Made by a program: the position numbers and the translations under genes | In this document: in pieces, positions 15,793-24,644 of the stretch | Layout of the letters: each line of letters opens with the position of its first letter | How positions within the stretch are numbered: the first letter of the stretch is position 1 | Assembly (NCBI RefSeq): GCF_003815875.1 | Contig: NZ_CP033924.1 | Coordinates: forward strand, 434,001-498,000 | Reading direction: 5' to 3' | Source: Chryseobacterium lactis | Lineage (GTDB): Bacteria; Bacteroidota; Bacteroidia; Flavobacteriales; Weeksellaceae | Length of the DNA: 64,000 bases | The notes under the pieces: generated by a model | What the model was told of the DNA's origin: nothing | Database searches by the model: none | What the model saw: only the letters and a program-made list of their open reading frames with translations

Positions 15793-16731
15793 ATGTCAAA
15801 CGCAGAAAAGATAATCAACGACATCGATTTGTTTTTAGATAAATCAATGCTGAAAACTTCCAAAATCACTCCGGAAGAACTCATCAACTTTATAGAAGAA
15901 AAATGGAATGAAGCAGATGATGAGAAGTATAGTATCTATCAGGCTTATATCATCAATAGCCGGATGGTTAACGAGTACATTCGGGCAAAAGATTTTGAAA
16001 ATATGATGAGATGGCTGGATAGGCTGGATTTGCATTCTGCTTCTCAGAAAGACGAATCCTATATTACGAATTATTACAAAGGAGAATGTTGTCTGGAGTG
16101 TGGCAACGAAGAAAAAGCACTTGATTATTTCAACTTATCTTACGATGAAAATCAGGAATATATTTTTTCACGAGCTCCGTTTTGCTATGAGTTTTTCAAC
16201 AAACACCTTGAGACTCCGAGAGAATTACCTGATGAAGATGAGGACGAATATTCTGATCCTTCCATCGAATTAGAACATTGGAAAACATTCTTCAATCAGG
16301 AAGACGAAAAATTTTACTATGAAATATTTGATGAGGACGATGAATACGTGGATGAACCTACTGAAGAGCAACAAAACGGATTAGATTATTTGAAAGACAA
16401 TCAGACCGTTATTTTAGAAAACATATTGAATACATTATTGGTAAGTTATCCGGATTTACAAAAAAAGTATTCTTATTCTGAAAAGGACAAACCGGACTTT
16501 ATGCCCGATTTGCAAAACATTAAAGGATTTGCAGATCTTTTATCCCCAACTTATTTCTATGTCACTTCCGTCATTAAAGAAGATTATCCCTATATAGGAT
16601 TTGGATTTTCCTGCTCATGGGATAGTGAACATGGATTAGGCGTAATGACTTACAAAGACAGGATTATAGAAATCGGAGGGGCAGAAATTGCTTTTGATAC
16701 CTGGACAGCTGAAAAAGATTCACAAACCTGA
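15793..16731 (+). CDS. Acidic TPR-like protein, 312 aa
   Basis: The N-terminal ~130 residues look helical and repeat-like (YYKGECCLECGNEEKALDYF resembles one tetratricopeptide unit). The middle is very acidic (ELPDEDEDEYSD, DEDDEYVDEP), and the C-terminal ~80 residues are beta-rich with FGFSCSWDSEHGLGV. No signal peptide. I recognise no catalytic motif. It follows the DUF2004 gene and ends at a strong terminator, so both are probably one unit. Confidence 0.75.
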   Translation: MSNAEKIINDIDLFLDKSMLKTSKITPEELINFIEEKWNEADDEKYSIYQAYIINSRMVNEYIRAKDFENMMRWLDRLDLHSASQKDESYITNYYKGECCLECGNEEKALDYFNLSYDENQEYIFSRAPFCYEFFNKHLETPRELPDEDEDEYSDPSIELEHWKTFFNQEDEKFYYEIFDEDDEYVDEPTEEQQNGLDYLKDNQTVILENILNTLLVSYPDLQKKYSYSEKDKPDFMPDLQNIKGFADLLSPTYFYVTSVIKEDYPYIGFGFSCSWDSEHGLGVMTYKDRIIEIGGAEIAFDTWTAEKDSQT

Positions 16732-16740
16732 AAATAGATA

Positions 16741-16780
16741 ACAACCGCTCTAAAAAATAGAGTGGTTGTTTGTTTTGTTA
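16741..16780 (+). terminator. Rho-independent terminator
   Basis: ACAACCGCTCTA pairs with TAGAGTGGTTGT (12 bp, one wobble), then a T-rich stretch. Confidence 0.85.
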
Positions 16781-16815
16781 CCATTATCAATGTAATATTG
16801 TAAAAAATTATTTCC

Positions 16816-18870
16816 ATGTATATTCAAGTTTCTGAAGACTTCAAAAAGAAGAGCAAATCGGCTATTCTGGCCATTACCATTTTCGTCATTGTTTATGTTC
16901 TTTTGTTTCTTTTTACTGTTTTACTGACGGCGGCCTGCATTGGCGGAGGAATTATGCTGATCATCGCAAAACCTATGTTTTTAACCTTAATGCTGGGAGC
17001 CGGAGCGATAGGAACCGGTGTTTTCATTTTCTTTTTTATCATTAAATTTTTATTTAAAAAACATATTAATGACAGAAGCCACCTTACAGAGATCAACCGA
17101 ACGCAGGAACCCGAACTTTTTAAAATGATCGATGAGATTGTAAAAGAAACAGAAACTGACTTTCCGAAAAAAATATATTTATCGTACGATGTGAATGCCA
17201 GTGTCTTTTATGATTCAAGTTTCTGGAGCATGTTTCTTCCCATTAAAAAGAATTTGACCATCGGGGTCGGATTGATCAATACTTCTACAAAACAAGAACT
17301 GAAGGCTGTACTTTCCCATGAGTTCGGACATTTCTCTCAACGCTCCATGAAAGTGGGAAGTTATGTTTATAATGTTAATAAGATCATTTTTAATCTGGTG
17401 AATGACGATGAATCTTATCGTAACTCTATTGAAAGCTGGGCGAGTATGAGTGGATATTTTTCCATTTTTGCTTCCATTTCCCTTTTCATTACACAGAAGA
17501 TACAGTGGGTTCTTACCAAAATGTATTCCTTTGTCAACATCCGTCATATGGCTCTTTCCAGGGAAATGGAGTTTCACGCTGATGAAGTGGCGGCTCATAT
17601 TGCAGGGTCCGCTGCCCTGGAAGAATCTCTGTTGAGAATAGAACTGGCAAGTAATTCCTATAATCATGTGCTTAATTTTTATGAAACTAAAATTTCAAAA
17701 AATCAATCCAGCAGAAATATCTATAAGGAGCAATCTGTTGTGATGAATTTCTTTGCGCATCTGAATGATTTGGAATTAAAACATGGCTTTCCCAACGTAA
17801 AACTTTCTGAATCCGGTCTGTTTAACAAATCAAAACTGGTGATTGAAAATCAGTGGGCATCGCATCCGTCTCACGAAGAACGTATTGCAAAACTCAGAAA
17901 TCTTAATATTCAAAAAGAAGCAGATCATGAACCTGCAAAAGAGCTGTTTAAAGATTTCGATCAGATTGAGGAAAAGCTCACTGCAAAATTATTTTCAAAG
18001 GTGAAATATCAGAATGGAAAAACTGATCTGGAGCTCCATGTTTTTAAAACAGAATTTGAGGAACAGTACGAAAAAGATTCATTTGACAAAGTGTTTAACA
18101 GCTATTATGATAACAAAAATCCTGATTTTACCGTTCAGGAAAATCCTGCAGCAAAAGACTTGTCCTTTGATGAACTTTTCAGTAAAGAAAAGGTGGAATT
18201 GGTATACACCATGATCGCTCTTGAAAATGATAAAAAAACAATAGAAGCCATTATCAATAAGGAGTTGGTTTTAAAAACATTCGATTATGACGGAAATAAA
18301 TACACCTCTAAGGAAGCTAAAAAATTAATTCCTGAAATCGAAAACTCTATTAAAGAAATAAAGATCCTCATCCAGCAGAACGATTCTGACATTTACAACT
18401 ATTTCATTTCCAATGAGAATGACGACAAAAAGAAGGAATTCGTACAAGCTTATCAACTTTTGGCTGACTATGACCTTCAATATGACGAAAAGTCAAATAT
18501 TTATATGGAAATTGCTGCGGCTACTGCATTCATGAATGCGAAAACGGCATTTGACCAGATCAGACAAAATTTTAAAAACCTGAAACCTCTGGAAGAAAAA
18601 TTGAAAAATGCAATCAGACCCTATCTGGAAAGCAGTACAATTGCTCTTGATTTAGACGAACAGGATATAAAAGATCTCAACTATTATCTTGACAATGAGC
18701 TGGTATACTTTAATAATGACCAGTATATGGAGAGCCACCTTCAACTTCTTATGAAAGCCATGAATACTTATCCTTATCTTATCAGCAGGAAATACTTCCG
18801 AATGAAAAAGACCTTATTAGACATTATGAAAGATCTGAAAACAGCTTCTGCAATGGAAAAAGTAAATTGA
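16816..18870 (+). CDS. M48-type membrane zinc metallopeptidase
   Basis: A 684-residue protein with two N-terminal membrane segments (about residues 18-45 and 50-80), then a peptidase domain. The zinc motif SHEFGHFSQRSM (about residues 167-178) is HExxH, with the third ligand expected in the downstream REMEFHADEVAA (the HADE signature of M48). The C-terminal ~350 residues are helical and charged and not recognised; they make this longer than plain HtpX-type M48 enzymes. Such enzymes act in membrane protein quality control. It is followed closely by a VOC and a reductase gene in the same direction. Confidence 0.9.
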   Translation: MYIQVSEDFKKKSKSAILAITIFVIVYVLLFLFTVLLTAACIGGGIMLIIAKPMFLTLMLGAGAIGTGVFIFFFIIKFLFKKHINDRSHLTEINRTQEPELFKMIDEIVKETETDFPKKIYLSYDVNASVFYDSSFWSMFLPIKKNLTIGVGLINTSTKQELKAVLSHEFGHFSQRSMKVGSYVYNVNKIIFNLVNDDESYRNSIESWASMSGYFSIFASISLFITQKIQWVLTKMYSFVNIRHMALSREMEFHADEVAAHIAGSAALEESLLRIELASNSYNHVLNFYETKISKNQSSRNIYKEQSVVMNFFAHLNDLELKHGFPNVKLSESGLFNKSKLVIENQWASHPSHEERIAKLRNLNIQKEADHEPAKELFKDFDQIEEKLTAKLFSKVKYQNGKTDLELHVFKTEFEEQYEKDSFDKVFNSYYDNKNPDFTVQENPAAKDLSFDELFSKEKVELVYTMIALENDKKTIEAIINKELVLKTFDYDGNKYTSKEAKKLIPEIENSIKEIKILIQQNDSDIYNYFISNENDDKKKEFVQAYQLLADYDLQYDEKSNIYMEIAAATAFMNAKTAFDQIRQNFKNLKPLEEKLKNAIRPYLESSTIALDLDEQDIKDLNYYLDNELVYFNNDQYMESHLQLLMKAMNTYPYLISRKYFRMKKTLLDIMKDLKTASAMEKVN

Positions 18871-18893
18871 TATTTTAACAGAAATCCAGAATC

Positions 18894-19268
18894 ATGAATG
18901 CAAAATTAGACACTATTATTTTATACGTAAAAAACGTTGAACTGCTTACCAACTTCTACGTTGAAAATTTCAATCTGAAAATTCTTGAAGAAGACCCCAT
19001 CTGGGCTTTGTTGAATGCCGGTAGTGCAAAAATCGGTTTGCATAAAATCGGGGAACAATACCTTGAAAAAATAGATACAAATCATATCTTTGATAACAAC
19101 ACAAAAATAGTTTTTGAAATTGATAAGGATATTGAGTCTGCAAGAAATGAGTTCTTGTCAAAAAATGTCAGAATGAGAGACATTAAAACATTCGAAAACT
19201 ATGACTTCTGGTTATGCGACGGAGCGGATCCTGAAGGAAATGTGTTTCAGTTGAAAAGTAAAAAATAA
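18894..19268 (+). CDS. VOC superfamily (glyoxalase/bleomycin-resistance-like) protein
   Basis: A 124-residue protein with the paired beta-alpha-beta-beta-beta layout of VOC proteins: IILYVKNVELLTNFYVENF at the start and DPEGNVFQLK at the end. VOC members include isomerases, dioxygenases and drug-binding proteins, so the reaction is undetermined. It is 23 bp behind the M48 gene and 18 bp before a RibD-type reductase; an operon is likely. Confidence 0.85.
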   Translation: MNAKLDTIILYVKNVELLTNFYVENFNLKILEEDPIWALLNAGSAKIGLHKIGEQYLEKIDTNHIFDNNTKIVFEIDKDIESARNEFLSKNVRMRDIKTFENYDFWLCDGADPEGNVFQLKSKK

Positions 19269-19286
19269 AATAATCACCCCTAAAAA

Positions 19287-19826
19287 ATGAAAAAAATAAT
19301 CTTAGACCTGGCCATTACATTAGACGGATTTATTGAAGGCCCCAACGGAGAAGTTGATTGGTGCATTATGGATGATGACATGGATTTTGATGGATTCTTA
19401 TCAAATATTGATACCATTTTCTATGGAAGAATAAGCTATGATTTATGGGGAAATTATCAACCTGATCAAACAGCAGGCCCCGAAGAGCAAAAACTTTGGA
19501 AAGGAGTGCATTCAAAAAATAAGTTTGTATTTTCAAATCAGAACCGGGAAGATCACAGAGCAACTTTTATAAATTCTGATATTGTAGAAAAAGTTTCGGA
19601 AATAAAAAATCAGGGCGGCAAAGACATCTGGCTGTATGGTGGTGCAAGTCTTATCAAAACATTTATCCAGAATAATTTGGTTGATATCTACAGAATATCA
19701 GTTCATCCAGTTGCTTTAGGAAGCGGTAAACCTTTATTTGCAGATCTTAAAGAAAGACTGAATCTGAAACTTATTAAAACCAATGTTTTCAAATCCGGAG
19801 TGGTACAGCTTATTTATGAAGCTTAA
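19287..19826 (+). CDS. Dihydrofolate reductase-like (RibD C-terminal) protein
   Basis: A 179-residue protein of the RibD_C/DHFR-like fold: LAITLDGFIEGPNGEVDW at the start, GRISYDLWGNY in the middle, then GGKDIWLYGGASLIKTF, a nucleotide-binding segment. These proteins bind NADPH and reduce pterin- or pyrimidine-like substrates; stand-alone members often have no known substrate. It follows the VOC gene after 18 bp. Confidence 0.87.
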   Translation: MKKIILDLAITLDGFIEGPNGEVDWCIMDDDMDFDGFLSNIDTIFYGRISYDLWGNYQPDQTAGPEEQKLWKGVHSKNKFVFSNQNREDHRATFINSDIVEKVSEIKNQGGKDIWLYGGASLIKTFIQNNLVDIYRISVHPVALGSGKPLFADLKERLNLKLIKTNVFKSGVVQLIYEA

Positions 19827-19899
19827 TTGAAACAGCTGATAAATAAGGCAAAAGAGTGCAAAAAGCAGGAACTTACCAAAGAAAACAACAATCCTCCTA

Positions 19900-20394
19900 A
19901 TGACTATTGAAATAAAAAATAAAACCAACTGGATCATAACCTTTATCACGAGTATGGGCTTATTGATTTCTTTGTTTATTATTTTAGTAGTGATTCCTTT
20001 TATCAGTGCTCAGAACACCTATTTTCTTACTGTTTTACATTATATTTTTTCTGTACTGCCTTTTATCGGCTTTTTTACGGTATTGCTTTATATTTGGCTA
20101 TGGAACACTTTTGGAAAAACTAAACTCCATATAAAACCGGATACAATTACGGTGCAATACAAGAACAAATTATTCAGCAATCCCAAGACCTATTTGAAAA
20201 AAGAAGTTGAGCATATTGAGGCAAAAGACTTTGCCGTAGAAGAATATAAATTGGGCGTTCGTTATCATATCTCTTGGAGCGGTTCCACCTACTCTGTTGT
20301 TCTTGTGAAAACCGATGAAGAAACAAGAATTGTGGATTGGATTACAAAAGATAAAGCGGAGGAAATCGTTGATAGAATTAAAAAAACGTGGTAA
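19900..20394 (+). CDS. Small membrane protein, 164 aa
   Basis: Two hydrophobic membrane helices (about residues 11-34 and 44-68) followed by a soluble beta-rich part (IKPDTITVQYKNKLF, then YHISWSG) reminiscent of bacterial PH-like domains. The domain call is tentative. No catalytic residues are evident. It lies alone between the reductase and the HEFGH peptidase genes. Confidence 0.7.
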   Translation: MTIEIKNKTNWIITFITSMGLLISLFIILVVIPFISAQNTYFLTVLHYIFSVLPFIGFFTVLLYIWLWNTFGKTKLHIKPDTITVQYKNKLFSNPKTYLKKEVEHIEAKDFAVEEYKLGVRYHISWSGSTYSVVLVKTDEETRIVDWITKDKAEEIVDRIKKTW

Positions 20395-20440
20395 GACTTT
20401 ATGTAATTTAGAAAGTAATTCCCAAAAACACTAGTATACA

Positions 20441-21208
20441 ATGTACAATCCAACCAGAAGAAGCAAAAATATAGGAACAGAAAATCAAGGGTATGGGCAA
20501 AGCAATAAATTGACAATTCCCTCACCGCATGGAAATGTAAAGTCATTTTACGAAAGACTGACCCATTATCAAAAAGAAATTCGAATAATCAACAATCATG
20601 AATTTGTATTTGCTGTTGAAGAAACCCGTGACAACTCAATCCATTCCTGCTCAGTAGATGATATTCAAAAGATAATTGAACAGATTCCTTCAGAAGATTA
20701 TGGAGAATTGAGATTTATTATTTTAAGACAACCTAAGCGAAAAGAAGAAATACTCTCGCCTGTATGGGGAAGATTGATTTACAGTTATGAATTTGAAGAA
20801 GAGTACTTTCCTGCTATAATTTTAGATGCTATTGATTTAAATAAAAAATTATCCTGGTCCAGAAAACAAAGCATTGAAGATCAACAGGAATTTGAAAGAT
20901 TAAAAGAAGATGGACATCTTTTTATAGAAACAAAAAGAAATTTCACAACAGAATTGAAGCCTGAAATTGTAAAAAATACTCAACTGTATAGAACTTTGCC
21001 CCATGAATTTGGCCACTACGTTCACTACTTAGAAATCGTAGAAAGAACAGAAGATGATCATGATGATTATGATAAAAGAGAACAAAGGATGGACTACTAC
21101 TTCAGTCTTCCAAAAAGTGAAAAAGAAAAGTTTGCACATACCTATGCCAAAAGATTAAAAGATAGGTTTACAATTGAAAATAAAAATAATGGTAAAAAAA
21201 TAGGGTAA
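20441..21208 (+). CDS. Putative zinc metallopeptidase with HEFGHYVH motif
   Basis: A 255-residue soluble protein. The segment TLPHEFGHYVHYLEIV (about residues 184-199) holds HExxH plus a further His three residues on, and DYDKREQRMDYYFSL follows. The first ~180 residues (with FVFAVEETRDNSIHSC and LRFIILRQPKRKEEIL) are not assigned to a family. There is no signal peptide, so if active it works in the cytoplasm. HEFGHxxH proteins of this small type turn up beside toxin-immunity genes. A non-catalytic zinc site cannot be excluded. Confidence 0.7.
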   Translation: MYNPTRRSKNIGTENQGYGQSNKLTIPSPHGNVKSFYERLTHYQKEIRIINNHEFVFAVEETRDNSIHSCSVDDIQKIIEQIPSEDYGELRFIILRQPKRKEEILSPVWGRLIYSYEFEEEYFPAIILDAIDLNKKLSWSRKQSIEDQQEFERLKEDGHLFIETKRNFTTELKPEIVKNTQLYRTLPHEFGHYVHYLEIVERTEDDHDDYDKREQRMDYYFSLPKSEKEKFAHTYAKRLKDRFTIENKNNGKKIG

Positions 21209-21246
21209 CTATATACAATTTTACATTGTTGTTTAGTTATTTCGCC

Positions 21247-21352
21247 TTGTCATTCTGAATACAAACTGAAGGTTTGAGAACATAGTTCAGAAGTGAAATA
21301 AATGAGATTCTTCCTTCGTCAGAAATCGAAGATTCGGCGTAGCTAATGACAA
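21247..21352. repeat. Dispersed palindromic intergenic element, copy 1
   Basis: A 106-bp element bounded by the perfect inverted ends TTGTCATT and AATGACAA. Bases 21305-21338 are identical over 34 bp, in opposite orientation, to 35377-35410. It fills the gap before the beta-lactamase-like gene. It looks like a MITE/REP-type repeat. Confidence 0.8.
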
Positions 21353-21392
21353 CGATACAATTATATATAGGACAAAAAATACAATATCAGAC

Positions 21393-22781
21393 ATGAAAAA
21401 ACTACTCTTCTTTTTAATTTTACTAATGATAAATAGTAATTTATTTGCTCAAACTGAAAATTACACTACCGCTATCGGACAATTTCAGGAGAATTATAAT
21501 GCGGGTAAATATGATGATATTTTTAATACTTTTTCACCTGAAATGAAGAAGGCATTTCCCTTGGTAAATATCAAACAATTCCTTGCAGATTTGAAAACCC
21601 GTGCCGGAGCAATAAAAAGTAAACAGTTCATTACTTATCAGCAAGGATCTTTCGCCGTCTACAAAACACAATTTGAAAAGGGAGTGCTTGCCATCAATAT
21701 TGCAGTGGACAGTCAGAATAAAATAAATAGGATTTCCATTAAGCCGTATGAAGAAACAAAAGAGCATCAAACTAAAGCAATAAATGCTCTGACCACCTAT
21801 CCAAAGGAAATTGCCGAAATCATCTATTCAAAATCTCAGGATATACCGGATAATGCACAGTTTTCGGTAGCCATTATTCAAAATAATAAAACCAATTATT
21901 ATGGAATGATAAAGGAAAACGGGATGATAAAACCCATCGAAAATCAAAATAAAATCTTTGAAATCGGCTCCATTACCAAGGTATTCACATCATCGGTATT
22001 GGCCTCTCTTGTAGAAAACCATACCATTAAATTAACCGATCATATCAATTCATATTATTCTTTTCCTTTTAAAAATAATATTAAAATAAATTTTGAAAGT
22101 TTAGCCAATCAAACATCCGGATTGCCCCGGTTGCCTACCAATCTTGATTTGTCAGACGAGGTTAATCCTTATAAAAATTATCAACAAAAGGAATTGGAAG
22201 AATACCTTAAAGACCTCTTGACAATAGAAACTAAAGGCTATTCGTATTCAAATCTGGGGACAGGATTATTAGGATATACGCTCGGGTTATCCCAAAAAAC
22301 CACTTTTCAGAAATTGTTGCAAAAAACCGTTTTTGATAAATACAAAATGACTAATTCTTTCACTATTTCTGAAAATCTCGGAACAAGACTCGTTAAAGGA
22401 CTCAAAAAAAATGGGGAGACAACTTCCAACTGGGATTTTGATGTTTTGTTTGGAGCCGGTGGAATCTTATCTACTACGGAAGATTTAGCAAAATTCGCAA
22501 TCGCCCAATTTGATCCGGCTAACAAAGAATTGGCCTTAACAAGAAAACCCGATTTTACCATAGATGAGGCAATGAAAATCGGATTGGGCTGGCATATACT
22601 CAAATCAAAAGGGGGGAAAGAATTTGTATGGCACAACGGAGGAACTGGTGGATATTCATCTTCTATGGCAGTTAATACTAATGATAAAACGGCGGTAATC
22701 ATTCTCACTAATGTCTCTGAAATTAATGCTTCGGTTGACAAACTGTGTTTTGAATTATTAGATTACACCGAAAAAAAATAA
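21393..22781 (+). CDS. Beta-lactamase-fold serine hydrolase with N-terminal DUF3887-like domain
   Basis: A 462-residue exported protein: signal peptide (MKKLLFFLILLMINSNLFAQ), then a ~110-residue NTF2/DUF3887-like part, then a class C beta-lactamase/PBP4-type domain. Catalytic landmarks are the SxxK box in IGSITKVF (about residues 193-196), the YSN-type box in GYSYSNLGTG, and the late WHNGGTGGYSS equivalent to the KTG/HxG box. It probably hydrolyses peptides or esters in the periplasm; true beta-lactam resistance is not implied. It is single, with a terminator downstream. Confidence 0.9.
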   Translation: MKKLLFFLILLMINSNLFAQTENYTTAIGQFQENYNAGKYDDIFNTFSPEMKKAFPLVNIKQFLADLKTRAGAIKSKQFITYQQGSFAVYKTQFEKGVLAINIAVDSQNKINRISIKPYEETKEHQTKAINALTTYPKEIAEIIYSKSQDIPDNAQFSVAIIQNNKTNYYGMIKENGMIKPIENQNKIFEIGSITKVFTSSVLASLVENHTIKLTDHINSYYSFPFKNNIKINFESLANQTSGLPRLPTNLDLSDEVNPYKNYQQKELEEYLKDLLTIETKGYSYSNLGTGLLGYTLGLSQKTTFQKLLQKTVFDKYKMTNSFTISENLGTRLVKGLKKNGETTSNWDFDVLFGAGGILSTTEDLAKFAIAQFDPANKELALTRKPDFTIDEAMKIGLGWHILKSKGGKEFVWHNGGTGGYSSSMAVNTNDKTAVIILTNVSEINASVDKLCFELLDYTEKK

Positions 22782-22807
22782 TTCCTGATTTCATGTAAGC
22801 TACAAGT

Positions 22808-22850
22808 AAAAAAGTAATCATTCTCTTCCGGATGGTTACTTTTTTATCAT
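22808..22850 (+). terminator. Rho-independent terminator
   Basis: AAAAAAGTAATCAT pairs with ATGGTTACTTTTTT (14 bp, one wobble). The right arm contains the ATG at 22832, which is one reason to reject that as the start of the next gene. Confidence 0.8.
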
Positions 22851-22909
22851 ACCGATTTATATTTTTATTACTTTTATATTACTCAAAATCAACACAAAAT
22901 ATTTTTTTC

Positions 22910-23293
22910 ATGCCTCACTTTATCATAGAATGTTCAGACGATATTCTTCAGCAAAAAAAACCTGATGAAATTATGAATGCGGTATATGAAACGGCTGATG
23001 CAACCGGATTGTTTGCTCCCAATGATATAAAAGTGAGACTGCAACCTTATCAACATTATCGGTTGGGAACTCATAAAAAGAACTTCCTGCATGTCTTCGG
23101 ATATATTATGGAAGGCCGAAATACAGAACAAAAAGCCAACTTATCCAGGCAGATCAGTATCCGGCTTACGGAAATTCTTCCCGAAATCGATTTCCTTTCT
23201 GTTAATATCAATGAATTCGAGGCAGCAACCTACAGCAACAAAGCCCTTATTAATCCGGAAAATAGTACTAAAGACAGGCATTTCGGATTATAA
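22910..23293 (+). CDS. 5-carboxymethyl-2-hydroxymuconate isomerase-like tautomerase
   Basis: A 127-residue tautomerase-superfamily protein. Start ATG 22910 gives MPHFIIECSDDI, placing the catalytic Pro at position 2 after Met removal, as required in this family; longer upstream starts would destroy it. Length and the FGYIMEGRNTEQKANLSRQI segment fit the CHMI (HpaF-like) group, which isomerises muconate products of aromatic breakdown. No other aromatic-degradation genes are nearby, so the true substrate is uncertain. A DinB-fold gene follows 43 bp later. Confidence 0.85.
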   Translation: MPHFIIECSDDILQQKKPDEIMNAVYETADATGLFAPNDIKVRLQPYQHYRLGTHKKNFLHVFGYIMEGRNTEQKANLSRQISIRLTEILPEIDFLSVNINEFEAATYSNKALINPENSTKDRHFGL

Positions 23294-23336
23294 TCCTATT
23301 GACCAAAACATCCAAATCAACAAAATACAAATTATT

Positions 23337-23840
23337 ATGAGCTTAAAAACATTAACCACCAAAAGCGTTCAGTACAATAATTGGGTAGTCAACAAATACA
23401 TCGACTGGTTATCCACAAAGTCCGACGAACAGCTTAATCAGGAAGTGATTTCAAGTTTTCCGACCATTTTAAAAACCTTACATCACATCTGGCAAACCCA
23501 GGAATATTGGTGGAGCCATATCGCAGAAAACAATGAATTTGATTTTGAGAAAACAACAGCCTTACATACTAAAGAGGATATTTTCAACGCTATTAAAAAC
23601 AATTCCCAAAGATTGGTAGACTATGTGGAAAACTTGTCCGAAGATGATCTTTCAAAAAATGTAAAAATTGATTCCCAATGGTTTCAATGTGATTTTTCAA
23701 AGTATGAATACATCCAGCATGCCATACTTCACAGCACTTATCACAGAGGTCAGATTGTAACGATGGGAAGAAATGTCGGGATAACGGATGCTCCGATGAC
23801 TGATTTTAATTTCTGGAATATTTATAAAGATCAGAACTAG
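23337..23840 (+). CDS. DinB/DfrB-fold damage-inducible-type protein
   Basis: Start set at ATG 23337 (MSLKTLTTKSVQYNNWVVNK), because an upstream extension would overlap the isomerase gene in another frame. The 167-residue product has the four-helix DinB fold with three likely metal ligands: His in LHHIWQTQEYW and two His in HSTYHRGQ. The family includes thiol transferases and metal hydrolases; the name is unrelated to DNA polymerase IV. A perfect DnaA box (23409-23417) falls inside the coding sequence. Confidence 0.85.
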   Translation: MSLKTLTTKSVQYNNWVVNKYIDWLSTKSDEQLNQEVISSFPTILKTLHHIWQTQEYWWSHIAENNEFDFEKTTALHTKEDIFNAIKNNSQRLVDYVENLSEDDLSKNVKIDSQWFQCDFSKYEYIQHAILHSTYHRGQIVTMGRNVGITDAPMTDFNFWNIYKDQN

Positions 23841-23853
23841 AAAAAATCTCATA

Positions 23854-24369
23854 TTGAAAGCTTCAACTGCATTCTTTCTGTTTTTACTGCTTTTATGCTG
23901 CTTCTCGTGTGAAAGCGATGAAGCAAAATTAGCCAGAGCGGAAAAAGAGTGTGCTGCCAAAACTAAAATTGACGGTCTTACAATTTCCTTCTTTGGATAC
24001 TTTCCGAAAGATGTGGATTCTGTTAGTATTCAGATAAAGAGAGGCAATAATATTGTTAAAAACTATTCCGATCCCATTCCAACGATCATTTCAGATTCTT
24101 TACGGCATCAAAGAACCTATTACCTCAAAAATGAGATTAAGTTAACCGACACTGTTTTTATCAAAATAAAAAATGAACCTGTCAAAAAATTGTATGACTT
24201 CAAATATCTTGTCAGAGCTCATTTTACCATGATGAACAGAAACTGGGGATGTGATTTCTATGAATTAAAGGCAGATGGAAAAGTATATGAAGGAAGTACA
24301 TTTGACATCACCAGGAAAAACTGGAAAATAATCGAAAGAAAAGATTTTAAAAATTATTATCAGAAATAA
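23854..24369 (+). CDS. Lipoprotein of unknown function, TTG start
   Basis: A 171-residue lipoprotein: MKASTAFFLFLLLLCCFSC with the lipobox Cys at about residue 19. The start is TTG at 23854; no ATG gives the signal peptide. The mature part is basic and beta-rich (ISFFGYFPKDVDSVSIQIK), without a recognised domain. It follows the DinB-fold gene by 13 bp and ends where the DnaA-box region begins. The next gene at 24645 is also a lipoprotein of similar style. Confidence 0.72.
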   Translation: MKASTAFFLFLLLLCCFSCESDEAKLARAEKECAAKTKIDGLTISFFGYFPKDVDSVSIQIKRGNNIVKNYSDPIPTIISDSLRHQRTYYLKNEIKLTDTVFIKIKNEPVKKLYDFKYLVRAHFTMMNRNWGCDFYELKADGKVYEGSTFDITRKNWKIIERKDFKNYYQK

Positions 24370-24400
24370 GATTCACCGAAAATACAAACAACGATTGAAT

Positions 24401-24574
24401 TGTGGATAACTTTTAAAAAACCTCAAAATCCGTGGGGATAAAATATGAATATCTTTTTTAAAAGCATCTGAAACAATGCAAATTTAGCTTATAAACAATA
24501 TCTTATTTCAAATACTAATCTGAACAGAGACTTTTCCACAAATAAAAAACCATGTGGATAACTTATGTGGATAA
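24401..24574. other. DnaA-box cluster, candidate oriC or DnaA-titration site
   Basis: Four boxes match TTWTNCACA with no mismatch: 24401-24409 (- strand), 24532-24540 (+), 24553-24561 (-) and 24566-24574 (-). Three of them are the strongest form, TTATCCACA. A fifth at 24433-24441 has one mismatch. Between them is about 90 bp of AT-rich DNA that could serve as an unwinding element. The whole 275-bp gap carries no gene. Against a chromosomal origin, genes on the left all point toward it rather than away. A DnaA-binding control site is the alternative. Confidence 0.55.
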
Positions 24575-24644
24575 GTTTTCCAGACACACTTCGACTTGTA
24601 TCTTTTCCGTAACTTAACCTTCGTAAATACCAACTCTCAAAATA

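Noticed and set aside
21393..22781. Antibiotic-resistance beta-lactamase
   Set aside because: The class C-like motifs are shared by many peptidases and esterases, and the N-terminal DUF3887-like domain points to a house-keeping hydrolase.
22832..22909. Upstream extension of the tautomerase gene
   Set aside because: The ATG at 22832 is in the arm of a terminator and would remove the catalytic Pro from position 2.
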